DNA from: Psychrobacter arenosus
GTDB taxonomy: Bacteria; Pseudomonadota; Gammaproteobacteria; Pseudomonadales; Moraxellaceae
Direction: 5' to 3'
DNA length: 64,000 bases
Assembly (NCBI RefSeq): GCF_904848165.1
Contig: NZ_LR884459.1
Location: 868,001-932,000, forward strand
Made by a program: the position numbers and the translations under genes. Shown here piece by piece: positions 46,493-55,303 of this stretch (its first letter is position 1; every line of letters begins with the position of its first letter). The notes under the pieces are model-generated. The model searched no databases. It worked only from the letters and a program-made list of their open reading frames with translations, and was not told where the DNA came from.

Positions 46493-47230
46493 TTAAATAT
46501 CAATAAATTTATCTGTCATCAGTTTAGCAATCTGTAGAGCGGGCAATCTGCTTAACTCAATATCTTCAATATTTTCTACTTTGGTCACCTGATTGGCGTT
46601 AATAGTTTCTTGCAACTCATTTGCAATCAGCTTTTCATCATGGGTTAACTCATAGTAAAAACCATTATGTTTTAAGAAAAATATTAAATCTACCAAGGTC
46701 TTAGACTGTTGTTTATAGTAGATTTCTTCTCTTATATGAAAAGACTTATCTTCTAGCGGCCAGGATTCACTTTCTGACTCATAACAGAGCTCAGCAGCAG
46801 CAGCTTCTTCTTCATACTCGAGCCGAGCTTCTAGCTCTGAAGTATCTTTATCTTTAGCGCCTGCTACATAATAAACGATGGCTCTAGCAAGAGCTTGAAT
46901 ATAAAACCCTTTATAGTCTTTAGTGACATTTTTAATCTTAACCTGCGCTATATCATCAGGATCGATTGAATGGGCTAATCCATGATTGGCCAGTGCAAGG
47001 GTTCTGCCCAATAACTCTATCACTTTGGCATTCGACATCCCATCGTAGCCAATATTGTATTGATAACCCTCGTTTACCAACGATTTATACAGCGTCATCA
47101 TATCGGCAGTTCTGGCTAGTTTTATACCGAAAACTGCCTTTGCAGTAGCATAAAAACTCTCTTCATAAAGACGTTCTATGTCACCCATACCTACTGTAAA
47201 CCCAATATAATGGGTCAGTCGCATATCCAT
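46493..47230 (-). CDS. Hypothetical acidic cytosolic protein, 245 residues
   Basis: No family recognised. It is mostly helical and acidic, with a Glu/Ala-rich middle (about 130-150) and repeated Asp-Ile/Leu near the C-terminus. There is no signal peptide or membrane segment. The frame extends to 47254, but AGGAG lies about 7 bases before the ATG at 47230 (MDMRLTHY), which decides the start. It lies just downstream of the kinase gene on the same strand (85-base gap), so it might be a partner or substrate. That is inference from position only. Confidence 0.6.
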   Translation of the reverse strand: MDMRLTHYIGFTVGMGDIERLYEESFYATAKAVFGIKLARTADMMTLYKSLVNEGYQYNIGYDGMSNAKVIELLGRTLALANHGLAHSIDPDDIAQVKIKNVTKDYKGFYIQALARAIVYYVAGAKDKDTSELEARLEYEEEAAAAELCYESESESWPLEDKSFHIREEIYYKQQSKTLVDLIFFLKHNGFYYELTHDEKLIANELQETINANQVTKVENIEDIELSRLPALQIAKLMTDKFIDI

Positions 47231-47315
47231 AAAAGTCTCCTCTAAGTTAAGCAATCGGTCTTAGTATTTTTATAATCCCCAGAAATTATAGCCTAACACT
47301 TTGATAAGAATAGAA

Positions 47316-48371
47316 CTATTCAATTACTCGAATTATTTCTACTATTTCTGCGCAGCGTTTGGCTTTAGTTTTTGCCAGCATTCCATCTAATAACGGCTGA
47401 TACTGTTGCCATGATGCAGGCAACTTCGGTACAGGCTGTTGACAGTGCGCCACGGCCCATTGGTGTAACCTTTCTTCCTGGGTATCGGTATCAGCACAGG
47501 CTATCTGATAAGGCTTGGTTCCAGTTAATATTTCAAACAGCATAATGCCAAACGCATAGATATCACTTTGTATAGAAGTGCCCTGCCCCTGCCAGCATTC
47601 CGGTGCCAAGTAAGCGGGGGTACCTTTTGGCAGTATTAAGGCAGTTGAGTTGGCAGTCGACATTGATGATACAGTTATTGATGACGCAATTGGTGACAAG
47701 GTCGGTATCGGCATTGCCAGAGCAAAGTCGTTTAACAGCAGTTGTAAGTCGGGTTGCTCGGTGGCTATTAAAATATTGCTAGGTTTCAAATCCCCATGAG
47801 TCCAACCGGCTTGGTGTAAGGTTAAGATGGACTGCGCTAATGCTAGTAATAGCGCCACTTTTCGCGAATTAGTAAGCTCATTATGTTGACTATAATTTTT
47901 CAAACTGCCAAGCGGATAATAAGATATTACGATTACAGTCAGCTGCCAGTCATGCTTTAGAAAAACTACGGTTTCTTCGATAGTCTGTAATAACGCAGGA
48001 CTACAACTTTGACCCTTTAGCCTTTGTAGCATGGCGCTTTCATGGAGTAGGCAGGACGGATTAGGGCCTTGTACCGTAGGATACTGTTGCTTAATAACGG
48101 TTTGCTGAGCTAAACACAGCTGCCATTTTAAAACGACTTCACCAAAAGGACGGTGCTGCGCGAAACTTAACCCTTGTAGTCGCTGCACATTTATTGAGCT
48201 TTGTTCAGAGTCTGCAACTGCAACATTGACGGCTATAGGACTAGCAATGTCATAACTTATCCGCTGCGCTCGGGCACTATGACAGTGATACTGCTCAGCT
48301 ACTGCATGCACCTGCCCGACAAGTTGAGTTATACCTGCTTTATTGAGGGCGTGCTCAGCGTTTTTTCGCAT
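47316..48371 (-). CDS. Hanks-type serine/threonine protein kinase-like protein
   Basis: About 351 residues. Eukaryotic-like kinase landmarks are present: the VVLKW lysine (K83), a helix-C glutamate (HESAML, E112), the catalytic loop HGDLKPSN (193-200), DFA in place of DFG (216-218), APE (257-259) and SDIYAFG (270-276). No glycine-rich loop is evident, and the first 75 residues are divergent. No sensor or PASTA domain is attached. Numbering counts from the TTG at 48374; the following ATG at 48371 is taken as the start. It is divergent from a DUF815 ATPase. It is probably active, but substrates are unknown. Confidence 0.8.
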   Translation of the reverse strand: MRKNAEHALNKAGITQLVGQVHAVAEQYHCHSARAQRISYDIASPIAVNVAVADSEQSSINVQRLQGLSFAQHRPFGEVVLKWQLCLAQQTVIKQQYPTVQGPNPSCLLHESAMLQRLKGQSCSPALLQTIEETVVFLKHDWQLTVIVISYYPLGSLKNYSQHNELTNSRKVALLLALAQSILTLHQAGWTHGDLKPSNILIATEQPDLQLLLNDFALAMPIPTLSPIASSITVSSMSTANSTALILPKGTPAYLAPECWQGQGTSIQSDIYAFGIMLFEILTGTKPYQIACADTDTQEERLHQWAVAHCQQPVPKLPASWQQYQPLLDGMLAKTKAKRCAEIVEIIRVIE

Positions 48372-48592
48372 CAAATTATGGCCTCTTTCAATATTTTATA
48401 GTGATGACTGCATCCCTTAGGATTATACTGTAGCTCATACCCATGACAATAAGCACAATAGGCGAGAATGGTGGTGCAGATAGACTATATCTTACGATAT
48501 ATGAAATACCTGCCTTGCAACCCTTCTCTATAACTGGCACTATTTTGACTTCGTATTTATTACCCTCGCATGACCAAGGCCCTCTCGCTGCT

Positions 48593-49498
48593 ATGACTAC
48601 TTCTACTGATGCAACCCACACTCTATCTCTTCCTAATGAGTTAACCACGCTGTTAACCCAGTACCTGCGCCAACACGTGCCTACGCCTATTAGTTTAAAC
48701 CCTGAGCAGTTGGCTTATCGTTGGGTAGGCGGTCGTCAAGGGCGACTTGAGCCTATCGAGGTACATCTGCATTTATCGTTAGCAGACCTATTAGGGATTG
48801 ATACGCAAAAGGAAAAATTGCTGCAAAATACCCAGCAGTTCCTCGCCGGCTATCCTGCCAACCATGTATTAATGACCGGCACACGTGGGGCTGGTAAATC
48901 ATCATTAGTACGCGCCCTTTTGCATGAACTGCATGATAAGGGTCTACGGGTTATCGAGATTGCTCGTGATGACTTGCATGTGCTCGACCAGATTCGTACC
49001 GCCATTCGCCAGCTACCGGCTGATAATACTTGCCGCTACGTGATTTATTGTGATGACCTCGCCTTTAACGGGCAAGATGAAAGCTATCGCAGCTTAAAAA
49101 GTGTCCTGGATGGCGCGCTCGATTCTGAGCAAGATAAACTGCTAGTTTATGCCACCAGTAACCGCCGCCACCTATTGCCGCAGCTGATGAAAGACAACGT
49201 CAGTATTTATAACGGTCAGACTGATGAGGTCAACCCGTATGAGACCATTGATGAGACGGTATCGCTATCGGATCGCTTTGGCTTATGGCTGTCATTTTAT
49301 CCTATGAATCAAGCGACTTACCTTGATATCGTGCAGCATTATTTGACGGAACAAGCTCTGCCGTGGGATGAGCAAGCGCAATTCCATGCTTTGCAATGGG
49401 CCTCAAGCCGTGGTGGCCGCTCAGGTCGAGTTGCTTATCAGTTTAGTCGTCACTGGGTCGGTCAGCAGTTGTTGGCCGATGCTGGTATAGGGCAGTAA
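48593..49498 (+). CDS. DUF815-family AAA-type ATPase
   Basis: About 301 residues from the chosen ATG. It has Walker A GTRGAGKSSLV, Walker B VIYCDDLAF and a sensor-1-like YATSNRRHL, followed by EDE-like and FYPM segments typical of DUF815 ATP-binding proteins. The biological role of this family is unknown. The frame is open upstream to 48443, but the preceding residues look non-coding, and MTTSTDA is the more plausible start. Its divergent neighbour is the Hanks-type kinase, and the shared upstream region may coordinate them. Confidence 0.85.
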   Translation: MTTSTDATHTLSLPNELTTLLTQYLRQHVPTPISLNPEQLAYRWVGGRQGRLEPIEVHLHLSLADLLGIDTQKEKLLQNTQQFLAGYPANHVLMTGTRGAGKSSLVRALLHELHDKGLRVIEIARDDLHVLDQIRTAIRQLPADNTCRYVIYCDDLAFNGQDESYRSLKSVLDGALDSEQDKLLVYATSNRRHLLPQLMKDNVSIYNGQTDEVNPYETIDETVSLSDRFGLWLSFYPMNQATYLDIVQHYLTEQALPWDEQAQFHALQWASSRGGRSGRVAYQFSRHWVGQQLLADAGIGQ

Positions 49499-49650
49499 TG
49501 TCGGCATAAACGGCTGGTTGCGAAACTATTTAGCTGATGCTTTAATCACTTTCTTTTTTATTCATCACAGTTTTCATCCCCTCTCTAGGCGGCTCAAGTT
49601 GACCCAAGCGACTTGCTGCCGCCCTTACCCTATTTAGGTATCGGTGCATA

Positions 49651-51225
49651 ATGCCCTCCAAAATTACTACGCCCGCTAAGTTTGCTTTACTCATTGCTTT
49701 AGCCATTATTGTCTTTGTTTTTGCTAGCGGCGCGCCTTTTCCTAAGTCTCTTAGTCTTATCAATACGGCAAACAGTCAAAGTACTATTGATTGGCAGTCT
49801 TGTACTTTGCCTGATTATGACAATTGGTTTGCTGGGTATGCAGAAAATATTGATACCTTACAGTGCGCTACGCTCGAAGTTGCTTTAGCAGATATGCCAC
49901 TAGCCGCTAATAAAAGTGGCGCTAATGAGGCGGCTACCATAACGGCAAAACAACCGCCTACGGTCATTAAACTGGCTTTATCGCGTCTTCCCGCTACTGG
50001 CAATAAGTTAGGCTCGTTAATTAGCATCGCTGGTGGTCCTGGACAGTCGGGACTCGATGTCTCAGCTGTAGACTCTAAAGCCTATAAAAAACTCTCAAAA
50101 CACTTTGATATCATTGGTTTTGCCCCACGTGGCGTCTATCCCACTACCCCGAATGTCATTTGCGATCCAGACAACCGAGTGCTCTATCCTGAAGACAGCG
50201 AAGCCTTTGCTAAAGGCTGTTGGCAACATACGCCTAATGACTTGCTTACTCAGTTGGGCGCGGATTATGCCGTAGGAGATATTGAAGCTATTCGCCAGGC
50301 ACTCGCTGAACCTAAAATCAACCTAATTGGTTACTCGTACGGCACCAAGATTGCAGCGTTATACGCCGAGAAGTTTCCGGATAGATTACGCGCGGCTGTA
50401 TTAGATGGCGTGGTCAATCTCAATGAAGACGAGATGCTGATGCAGTTGAATCAAGAGGCTTCCGTGCAACGAACGTTTGAACGTTTCGTCGACCAGTGTC
50501 GCCTTGAGTCAGACTGTTTCTTTGCAGATACCACTACGCTCGCTGAGGCAGAAGCTAAAGTAGCGGACATTTATAGTTATTTTGATAGCCATGATGTGCG
50601 AGATTTAGACAATCAGCGTATCACCCCTACGCATATTTCTTGGACACTATACGGGTTTATGGCGTGGCCGGACCGCTGGCCTATCTTGAATGAAGCCCTA
50701 CAATTAATGGCAAAGCGTGATTTCTCACTACTGCAACTGATGATAGATGAGGATAAAGGCAACGTCGATTATGCCACCTTTACGGCGATAGACTGTGCAG
50801 ATCGCGCTCCCACACCTGTACAAAAACAGCGCTATCTCATCGATGCTAAACGGGTAGAAGCGCAATCAACTTGGGACAATCACCGCGAGCCCACCCGTCA
50901 AGAATTGCTCGATGCTTGCTATTACTGGCCAGTAGTCGGTAGCGATGTGATGCATGCGCCTGTCCTTAACGTGCAAGCCCCTACCTTATTATTGGTCGCT
51001 CAGACCAATGACCCGGCTACCCCTTATGCCAATGCGGTAGCGATGCAAAAGTATCTTAATGCTGCGTTACTGACCCGAGATGGCGATGGCCATACTTTAG
51101 CATTGTCAGATTTAAGCCGTTGTGTGGATAATAAGGTGGTGGAGTATTTGATTGATCCGGAGAGCGTTAAAAAATATAGGGATGGCTCTAAAGGGAATAA
51201 GATTGATTTGGTTTGTGAGGATTGA
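49651..51225 (+). CDS. Secreted alpha/beta hydrolase with TAP-like C-terminal domain
   Basis: A 524-residue protein with a signal sequence (about 8-28) and an alpha/beta-hydrolase fold of the tripeptidyl/prolyl aminopeptidase type. The nucleophile is in GYSYGT, the acid in TNDPATPY, and the histidine in DGDGHTLAL. LISIAGGPGQSG matches the oxyanion-hole HGGPG-like segment. The C-terminal TAP-like domain includes paired cysteines, expected to form disulfides in the periplasm. Substrates could be peptides or esters; the family does not settle this. Confidence 0.85.
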   Translation: MPSKITTPAKFALLIALAIIVFVFASGAPFPKSLSLINTANSQSTIDWQSCTLPDYDNWFAGYAENIDTLQCATLEVALADMPLAANKSGANEAATITAKQPPTVIKLALSRLPATGNKLGSLISIAGGPGQSGLDVSAVDSKAYKKLSKHFDIIGFAPRGVYPTTPNVICDPDNRVLYPEDSEAFAKGCWQHTPNDLLTQLGADYAVGDIEAIRQALAEPKINLIGYSYGTKIAALYAEKFPDRLRAAVLDGVVNLNEDEMLMQLNQEASVQRTFERFVDQCRLESDCFFADTTTLAEAEAKVADIYSYFDSHDVRDLDNQRITPTHISWTLYGFMAWPDRWPILNEALQLMAKRDFSLLQLMIDEDKGNVDYATFTAIDCADRAPTPVQKQRYLIDAKRVEAQSTWDNHREPTRQELLDACYYWPVVGSDVMHAPVLNVQAPTLLLVAQTNDPATPYANAVAMQKYLNAALLTRDGDGHTLALSDLSRCVDNKVVEYLIDPESVKKYRDGSKGNKIDLVCED

Positions 51226-51236
51226 GGGGTGTTTTT

Positions 51237-51268
51237 CCGTGGGTTACGCTACCGCTAACCCACGCTAC
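51237..51268. repeat. REP-like hairpin repeat, copy 2
   Basis: CGTGGGTTA/TAACCCACG perfect 9-bp stem, loop CGCTACCGC, flanked by GCTAC. It matches 7393-7425 nearly base for base. It sits between convergent genes and could act as a terminator. Confidence 0.8.
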
Positions 51269-51293
51269 GACTAGCTACGACTAGCTACGATAA
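51264..51293. repeat. 10-bp tandem repeat GCTACGACTA beside the hairpin
   Basis: Two exact copies and one partial copy of GCTACGACTA, overlapping the end of the preceding hairpin. Confidence 0.75.
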
Positions 51294-51312
51294 TGTATCG
51301 ACATGAACCACG

Positions 51313-52473
51313 TTATTCCTCTATTCGTTTTACCTTATCCGCTACCGTAAACTGCGCAAAATCCTTTGCTAACCACAAGTTACCATGATAATGCTGCTCG
51401 GCTTCGACCCGAATATCCGCCATATTGGGCGTGTCTGAGGTTGCATCATCATAACCCTGATAACGGGCGCTAAAATGGGTTAGGATGAGGTTGGGCACGC
51501 CCGTGTTTTCTGCAAATTTCGCTACTTGTGCCGCCGTACTGTGCATAGGGTCTATCGCATTATTCGCGTCATTATTCGTCACTTTAGCTTGGATTCTCGC
51601 TAATACCGACTCGGTGTAAGTGCCTTCATGGACGACCAATACCGCATCGCTAGCCGCCTCTGCTAACAGACTGGGCGTATCATTATCTCCAGCCACGATG
51701 ATTTTAGTAACCTCAATATCCTGCTTAACATACTCTTGCGACTGCAATATTTCGCCATTTTCTAGGGTAACATCGAGACCCTGCTGTAATTTACCCCAAC
51801 TTTTACCGGCTGCAATACCATCAGCGCGCAATTTTTCGGTATTTAGCTTGTTGGTGACTAAACGGTGAGTCAATACAAAGGCATGCGAAGCTACCCGATG
51901 CGATAACGGGATGACTGCAATTGTGAGTTGTTGGGTTGGGGAAAAGTTTAGCACTATAGAATGCGTTTGCTTGGCATTAGCGTTGTCATTGTGAACAGTA
52001 TAATTATTATCAGCCTCACCCATCTGCGCAGTAGCCAACGCTGTAGCAGGTACATAAGAGCCCGTTAATAAATCCTCTATGGCTATAAATTCTATAGGAT
52101 AAGTAAAGTACAGCTCGGTAGTGACCGCTAGAGTGTCGAGTAAAATACCGATGGCTTTGGGCGCGATAATAGTCAGCGGTCGAGTGCGTCCTGACATGGC
52201 AAGGCTAGCCAGCAGTCCGGGCAACCCATAACAATGATCCCCGTGGACATGGGTAATACAAATAGCGGCTAGATTATGGCCTGACAGTTTAGTGCGCAGT
52301 AGCTGATGCTGGGTACCTTCACCGCAATCTACTAGCAGCCAAGGTCGCCATTTTTTACTCTTAACTTTATCGCCTGCTAGATAAGGATTGACGCATTCGA
52401 CTGCCAACGCCGTCACATTACGCTGCTTGGTAGGAATACCAGCCGAAGTGCCTAAAAAAGTGAGGTGATACAT
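51313..52473 (-). CDS. rnz: Ribonuclease Z
   Basis: A 386-residue metallo-beta-lactamase-fold endonuclease that trims tRNA 3' ends. The zinc motif THVHGDHCYGLPG is intact, and LTHFSARYQG and VVHEGTY are conserved. Length exceeds the usual 305-330 because of two insertions in loops. The product is expected to be cytosolic. It starts 3 bases after the small membrane-protein gene (52477-52773), so the two are probably translated from one transcript. Confidence 0.93.
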   Translation of the reverse strand: MYHLTFLGTSAGIPTKQRNVTALAVECVNPYLAGDKVKSKKWRPWLLVDCGEGTQHQLLRTKLSGHNLAAICITHVHGDHCYGLPGLLASLAMSGRTRPLTIIAPKAIGILLDTLAVTTELYFTYPIEFIAIEDLLTGSYVPATALATAQMGEADNNYTVHNDNANAKQTHSIVLNFSPTQQLTIAVIPLSHRVASHAFVLTHRLVTNKLNTEKLRADGIAAGKSWGKLQQGLDVTLENGEILQSQEYVKQDIEVTKIIVAGDNDTPSLLAEAASDAVLVVHEGTYTESVLARIQAKVTNNDANNAIDPMHSTAAQVAKFAENTGVPNLILTHFSARYQGYDDATSDTPNMADIRVEAEQHYHGNLWLAKDFAQFTVADKVKRIEE

Positions 52474-52476
52474 AGG

Positions 52477-52773
52477 CTATGGCCACTGACAACTGAGCAA
52501 AGGAGCTTCGGCATCCATACTGCCACCACTCTCTAAACACTGCCGCACTATGCTCGACTGATTGGCTTGCCAGCCCGCGTAAAAACTCATAGCGCATAAG
52601 GCTATAACCAACAGCTTTTGTCCCCAAGCTTTAATAGAGACCGGCTGGCTATTGGGGGGCATATCCTCTAATGGAGACTGGTCTTGCAAACGGTTACTAT
52701 TAATAATTTTCTTATCTAAATTAGTCCCTTTACTCGCGCTGCCAGTGGCAATAGACTCGGGATGCTTACTCAT
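52477..52773 (-). CDS. Small single-pass membrane protein, 98 residues
   Basis: One hydrophobic helix (about 52-68, LLVIALCAMSFYAGW) after a polar, Ser/Asn-rich N-terminus. The C-terminus has two cysteines (CLESGGS and LLSCQWP) likely to be disulfide-linked outside the cytosol. TAGGAGTAGCGT precedes the ATG. It lies immediately upstream of rnz. No family is recognised; similar short proteins occur in Moraxellaceae. Confidence 0.7.
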   Translation of the reverse strand: MSKHPESIATGSASKGTNLDKKIINSNRLQDQSPLEDMPPNSQPVSIKAWGQKLLVIALCAMSFYAGWQANQSSIVRQCLESGGSMDAEAPLLSCQWP

Positions 52774-52849
52774 ACGCTACTCCTAAAAACGAATAAAGCG
52801 CGTTGTCATTACAGCAACGCGCCCCTAAATGTCCGTAAAAAGCGTGCGA

Positions 52850-53518
52850 CTAGAAGTCTAGTTTGCCACCTTTTGCTACCGCTTGCTGGAAGGCAGGACG
52901 GGCTTCACAGCGCTTTAACCAATTCAATAAATGGACGTATTGGATAGAATCTAAGCTTGGACGCGCATTGGCAGCAGCGACGACAAAATGCATTTGAATG
53001 TCGGCGGCACTAAAGCTCTCACCGGCAAACCAATGGTTGTCTTGCAGATGTTGCTCCATCAGCGCCAATGCCATGTTGATATTACCACGAATCATCCCGT
53101 CTTCAACTTGCTTACGGATCATTTTAGACACGGGCTTGATGAGCATTGGCGATTTCTCAACAATCTTGGCAAAGACCAAACGCATCACTAATGGTGGCAT
53201 GGCAGAAGCTTCAGAGAAATGCATCCAAAAGGTGTAGTTTTCCCAAGCGGAGTCATTATCTTCACTCGGCTTTAAAGTATGCTCCGTATCATAATGCTTT
53301 AGCACATATTCAATGATGAAGCCAGATTCAACCAAAGGCTTTTCATCGACTACTAAAATAGGCACTTTACCAGAAGGATGAATCTCCTTTAATTGTTCTG
53401 GCGCTAAATAAGCTTTAGTACGCTCATAGCGCGTCAATTGATAAGGAAGATTGAGCTCTTCTAACAACCAAACTATACGAAAAGAACGTGAATTTTCAAG
53501 ATGATGCAGGTGTAACAT
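52850..53518 (-). CDS. Glutathione S-transferase family protein
   Basis: A 222-residue protein with an N-terminal thioredoxin-like glutathione-binding domain (NSRSFRIVWLLEEL, GKVPILVVD, LVESGFIIEYV) and an all-helical C-terminal domain with GESFSAADIQM. The candidate catalytic residue is in SRSF. Bacterial members detoxify electrophiles or act in dehalogenation; specificity is not visible. It stands alone between the rnz unit and the RarD-like gene. Confidence 0.92.
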   Translation of the reverse strand: MLHLHHLENSRSFRIVWLLEELNLPYQLTRYERTKAYLAPEQLKEIHPSGKVPILVVDEKPLVESGFIIEYVLKHYDTEHTLKPSEDNDSAWENYTFWMHFSEASAMPPLVMRLVFAKIVEKSPMLIKPVSKMIRKQVEDGMIRGNINMALALMEQHLQDNHWFAGESFSAADIQMHFVVAAANARPSLDSIQYVHLLNWLKRCEARPAFQQAVAKGGKLDF

Positions 53519-54003
53519 AGATTTTCCTTAGACACGTCCTACTGCTAAAAGTACAGTGAGGCAAGATGTCCGATAATAATTAATAATAAAATTAGGTAAG
53601 GTATAACCAGTGACCTAATAAAAAGGCTAGCGTAGACTTGACCTTTGCCACCTGCCAGTAAGTAAGCCAAATTAGGAATTACTTTCGTTAGCCTTTAAGC
53701 CCGATTGCAAGTGACTACAGTAGCGCTACGCTAAAGCCTATTTTTATTAGTACAACAAGCGGTTGTGGTCACTATTTGCGATTTATCATAACGCAATTGC
53801 CCACAACTTCCTATGCCACTTTGTTGCGATTGTGGACCGAATAGTAAAGCGAAGGTAGGGCAAATCTGTAAAAGTAACCCGACGTACCAGTCAGTCTATT
53901 AAATCGACAGGCTATACTTGCTTTGATCTCTATATTACCCTTACTTAACGGCCTTAAAACCCTATAAACGGTCTTGGCCTGCAATTTAGCTAGACCGCCT
54001 TAT
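53519..54003. other. 485-bp intergenic region between RarD-like and GST genes
   Basis: No gene is seen on either strand. A weak hairpin (CGGTCT/AGACCG, 53969-53997) right after the RarD-like stop is the only candidate terminator; the rest is AT-rich and must carry the GST promoter. Confidence 0.35.
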
Positions 54004-55083
54004 TTATCCTTCATCGGTTGTGGCTAACTTTTGTAGTTTACGCTCCATCTTATCGATTTTCTGTTGATAACGTTTCATCTTACGAAAGCGGTGCGCGGCT
54101 AGCACCTCTTTAATACGTTTGCTTTTAATGCGGCGCCGCGGAGGGAAACTGGCAATCTGTGGCTCATTGTAACCCTGCAAGCTATCGTCACGTTTACGCG
54201 CCAGATAACTTCTAGTGCCATCCATCACCATCAATATTAATGCGACGAATAACATAGCGTACATAAAGGGTGAGCCACCCTCTTCTGCAGAAGCCGACAA
54301 TATCGTTAAAGAAAATATGAATAAAAATATCGGCTCTAAATAACTGAGCGTACCGAATAAAGAAACCGGCAATTGGCGACTGGCGGTCATCGTTAGCGCC
54401 ATCGCTCCCGTACTGATAATCCCCAGTAATGGCAACAGATACCAGAGTTTTGTGGTTCCTGCTAATAACGTCACCCCATCCGATTGCACCAGTATAAAGA
54501 TGACCACCGGCAGCAATAACGTTAGGTCAGACAGCAAGCCGGTAATCGGTGGTACGCCTAACTTACGCCGCATTAAATAGTAAGGGGGATAGCCCAAACA
54601 AACGAACAGTGTCGCCCAAGAAATACCCCCGAGTTGCACCACATCATAGAGAATGCCTAAGGCCGCAAACCCTGTCGCTAACCATTGCAGTTGACTCATC
54701 GCTTCATTATAAAAAAAGCGTCCGATAAGAATCATCACTAGCGGATAGAGGAAGTAGCCTAAAGTAACGTCCAACCCCAGGCCATTGACAGGTCCCCACA
54801 TAAACAACCAGATTTGCCCGCCTAAAATAGGGGTCGGCGCAATGAATAGCAGCCAGTCTTTGGGGGTTTTTAAGGTCTTTAAGTACTCTGCGACATGTGA
54901 CCACTGTTTGAGCAAGGTAACCATTAATATTAGGCTGATTAGCATCATGACCATACGCCATGCCGCCACTTGAGTCCCTGATAAAGGCGCTAAAATTAAG
55001 CCGAATAAGAATAGAATGGAGAATAAAAAATTTGACGAGACCGCGGCTAACGTCCCTTGCATAGTAGTAGTCATCGATTTCAC
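54004..55083 (-). CDS. EamA/RarD-like drug/metabolite transporter
   Basis: About 359 residues with ten predicted membrane helices in two EamA halves. Segments such as LGYFLYPLVMILIG and LQWLATGFAALGI match RarD. The C-terminus carries a basic cytosolic tail (about 50 residues with Lys/Arg clusters). The frame opens at 55140, but AGGAG lies at a good distance before the GTG at 55083 (VKSMTTT), so GTG is the likely start; the ATG at 55074 is also possible. The transported substrate is unknown. Confidence 0.82.
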   Translation of the reverse strand: MKSMTTTMQGTLAAVSSNFLFSILFLFGLILAPLSGTQVAAWRMVMMLISLILMVTLLKQWSHVAEYLKTLKTPKDWLLFIAPTPILGGQIWLFMWGPVNGLGLDVTLGYFLYPLVMILIGRFFYNEAMSQLQWLATGFAALGILYDVVQLGGISWATLFVCLGYPPYYLMRRKLGVPPITGLLSDLTLLLPVVIFILVQSDGVTLLAGTTKLWYLLPLLGIISTGAMALTMTASRQLPVSLFGTLSYLEPIFLFIFSLTILSASAEEGGSPFMYAMLFVALILMVMDGTRSYLARKRDDSLQGYNEPQIASFPPRRRIKSKRIKEVLAAHRFRKMKRYQQKIDKMERKLQKLATTDEG

Positions 55084-55198
55084 ACGCTCTCCTCCATACG
55101 GCTCAGTCAGCTTAGTAAGGGTCACTGCTAACTTAACCAACCAGCTAGCAAACCAATTAGCAAACCGTGAACAACTGAGCTTAGAACTTTATAAAATA

Positions 55199-55240
55199 TA
55201 AAAAAACAAAAGCCTCAGACGCTAAGGTCAGAGGCTTTTG
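55199..55240 (-). terminator. Rho-independent terminator after gyrA
   Basis: Stem AAAAGCCTC/GAGGCTTTT extended by GAC/GTC, followed on the minus strand by seven T residues. It lies about 65 bases past the gyrA stop. Confidence 0.9.
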
Positions 55241-55303
55241 GTAACAATCAACAGGCTAGGCGCAGTTGCGACCTACGTGCTGTCTAACTTTTACCCTACC
55301 CAA

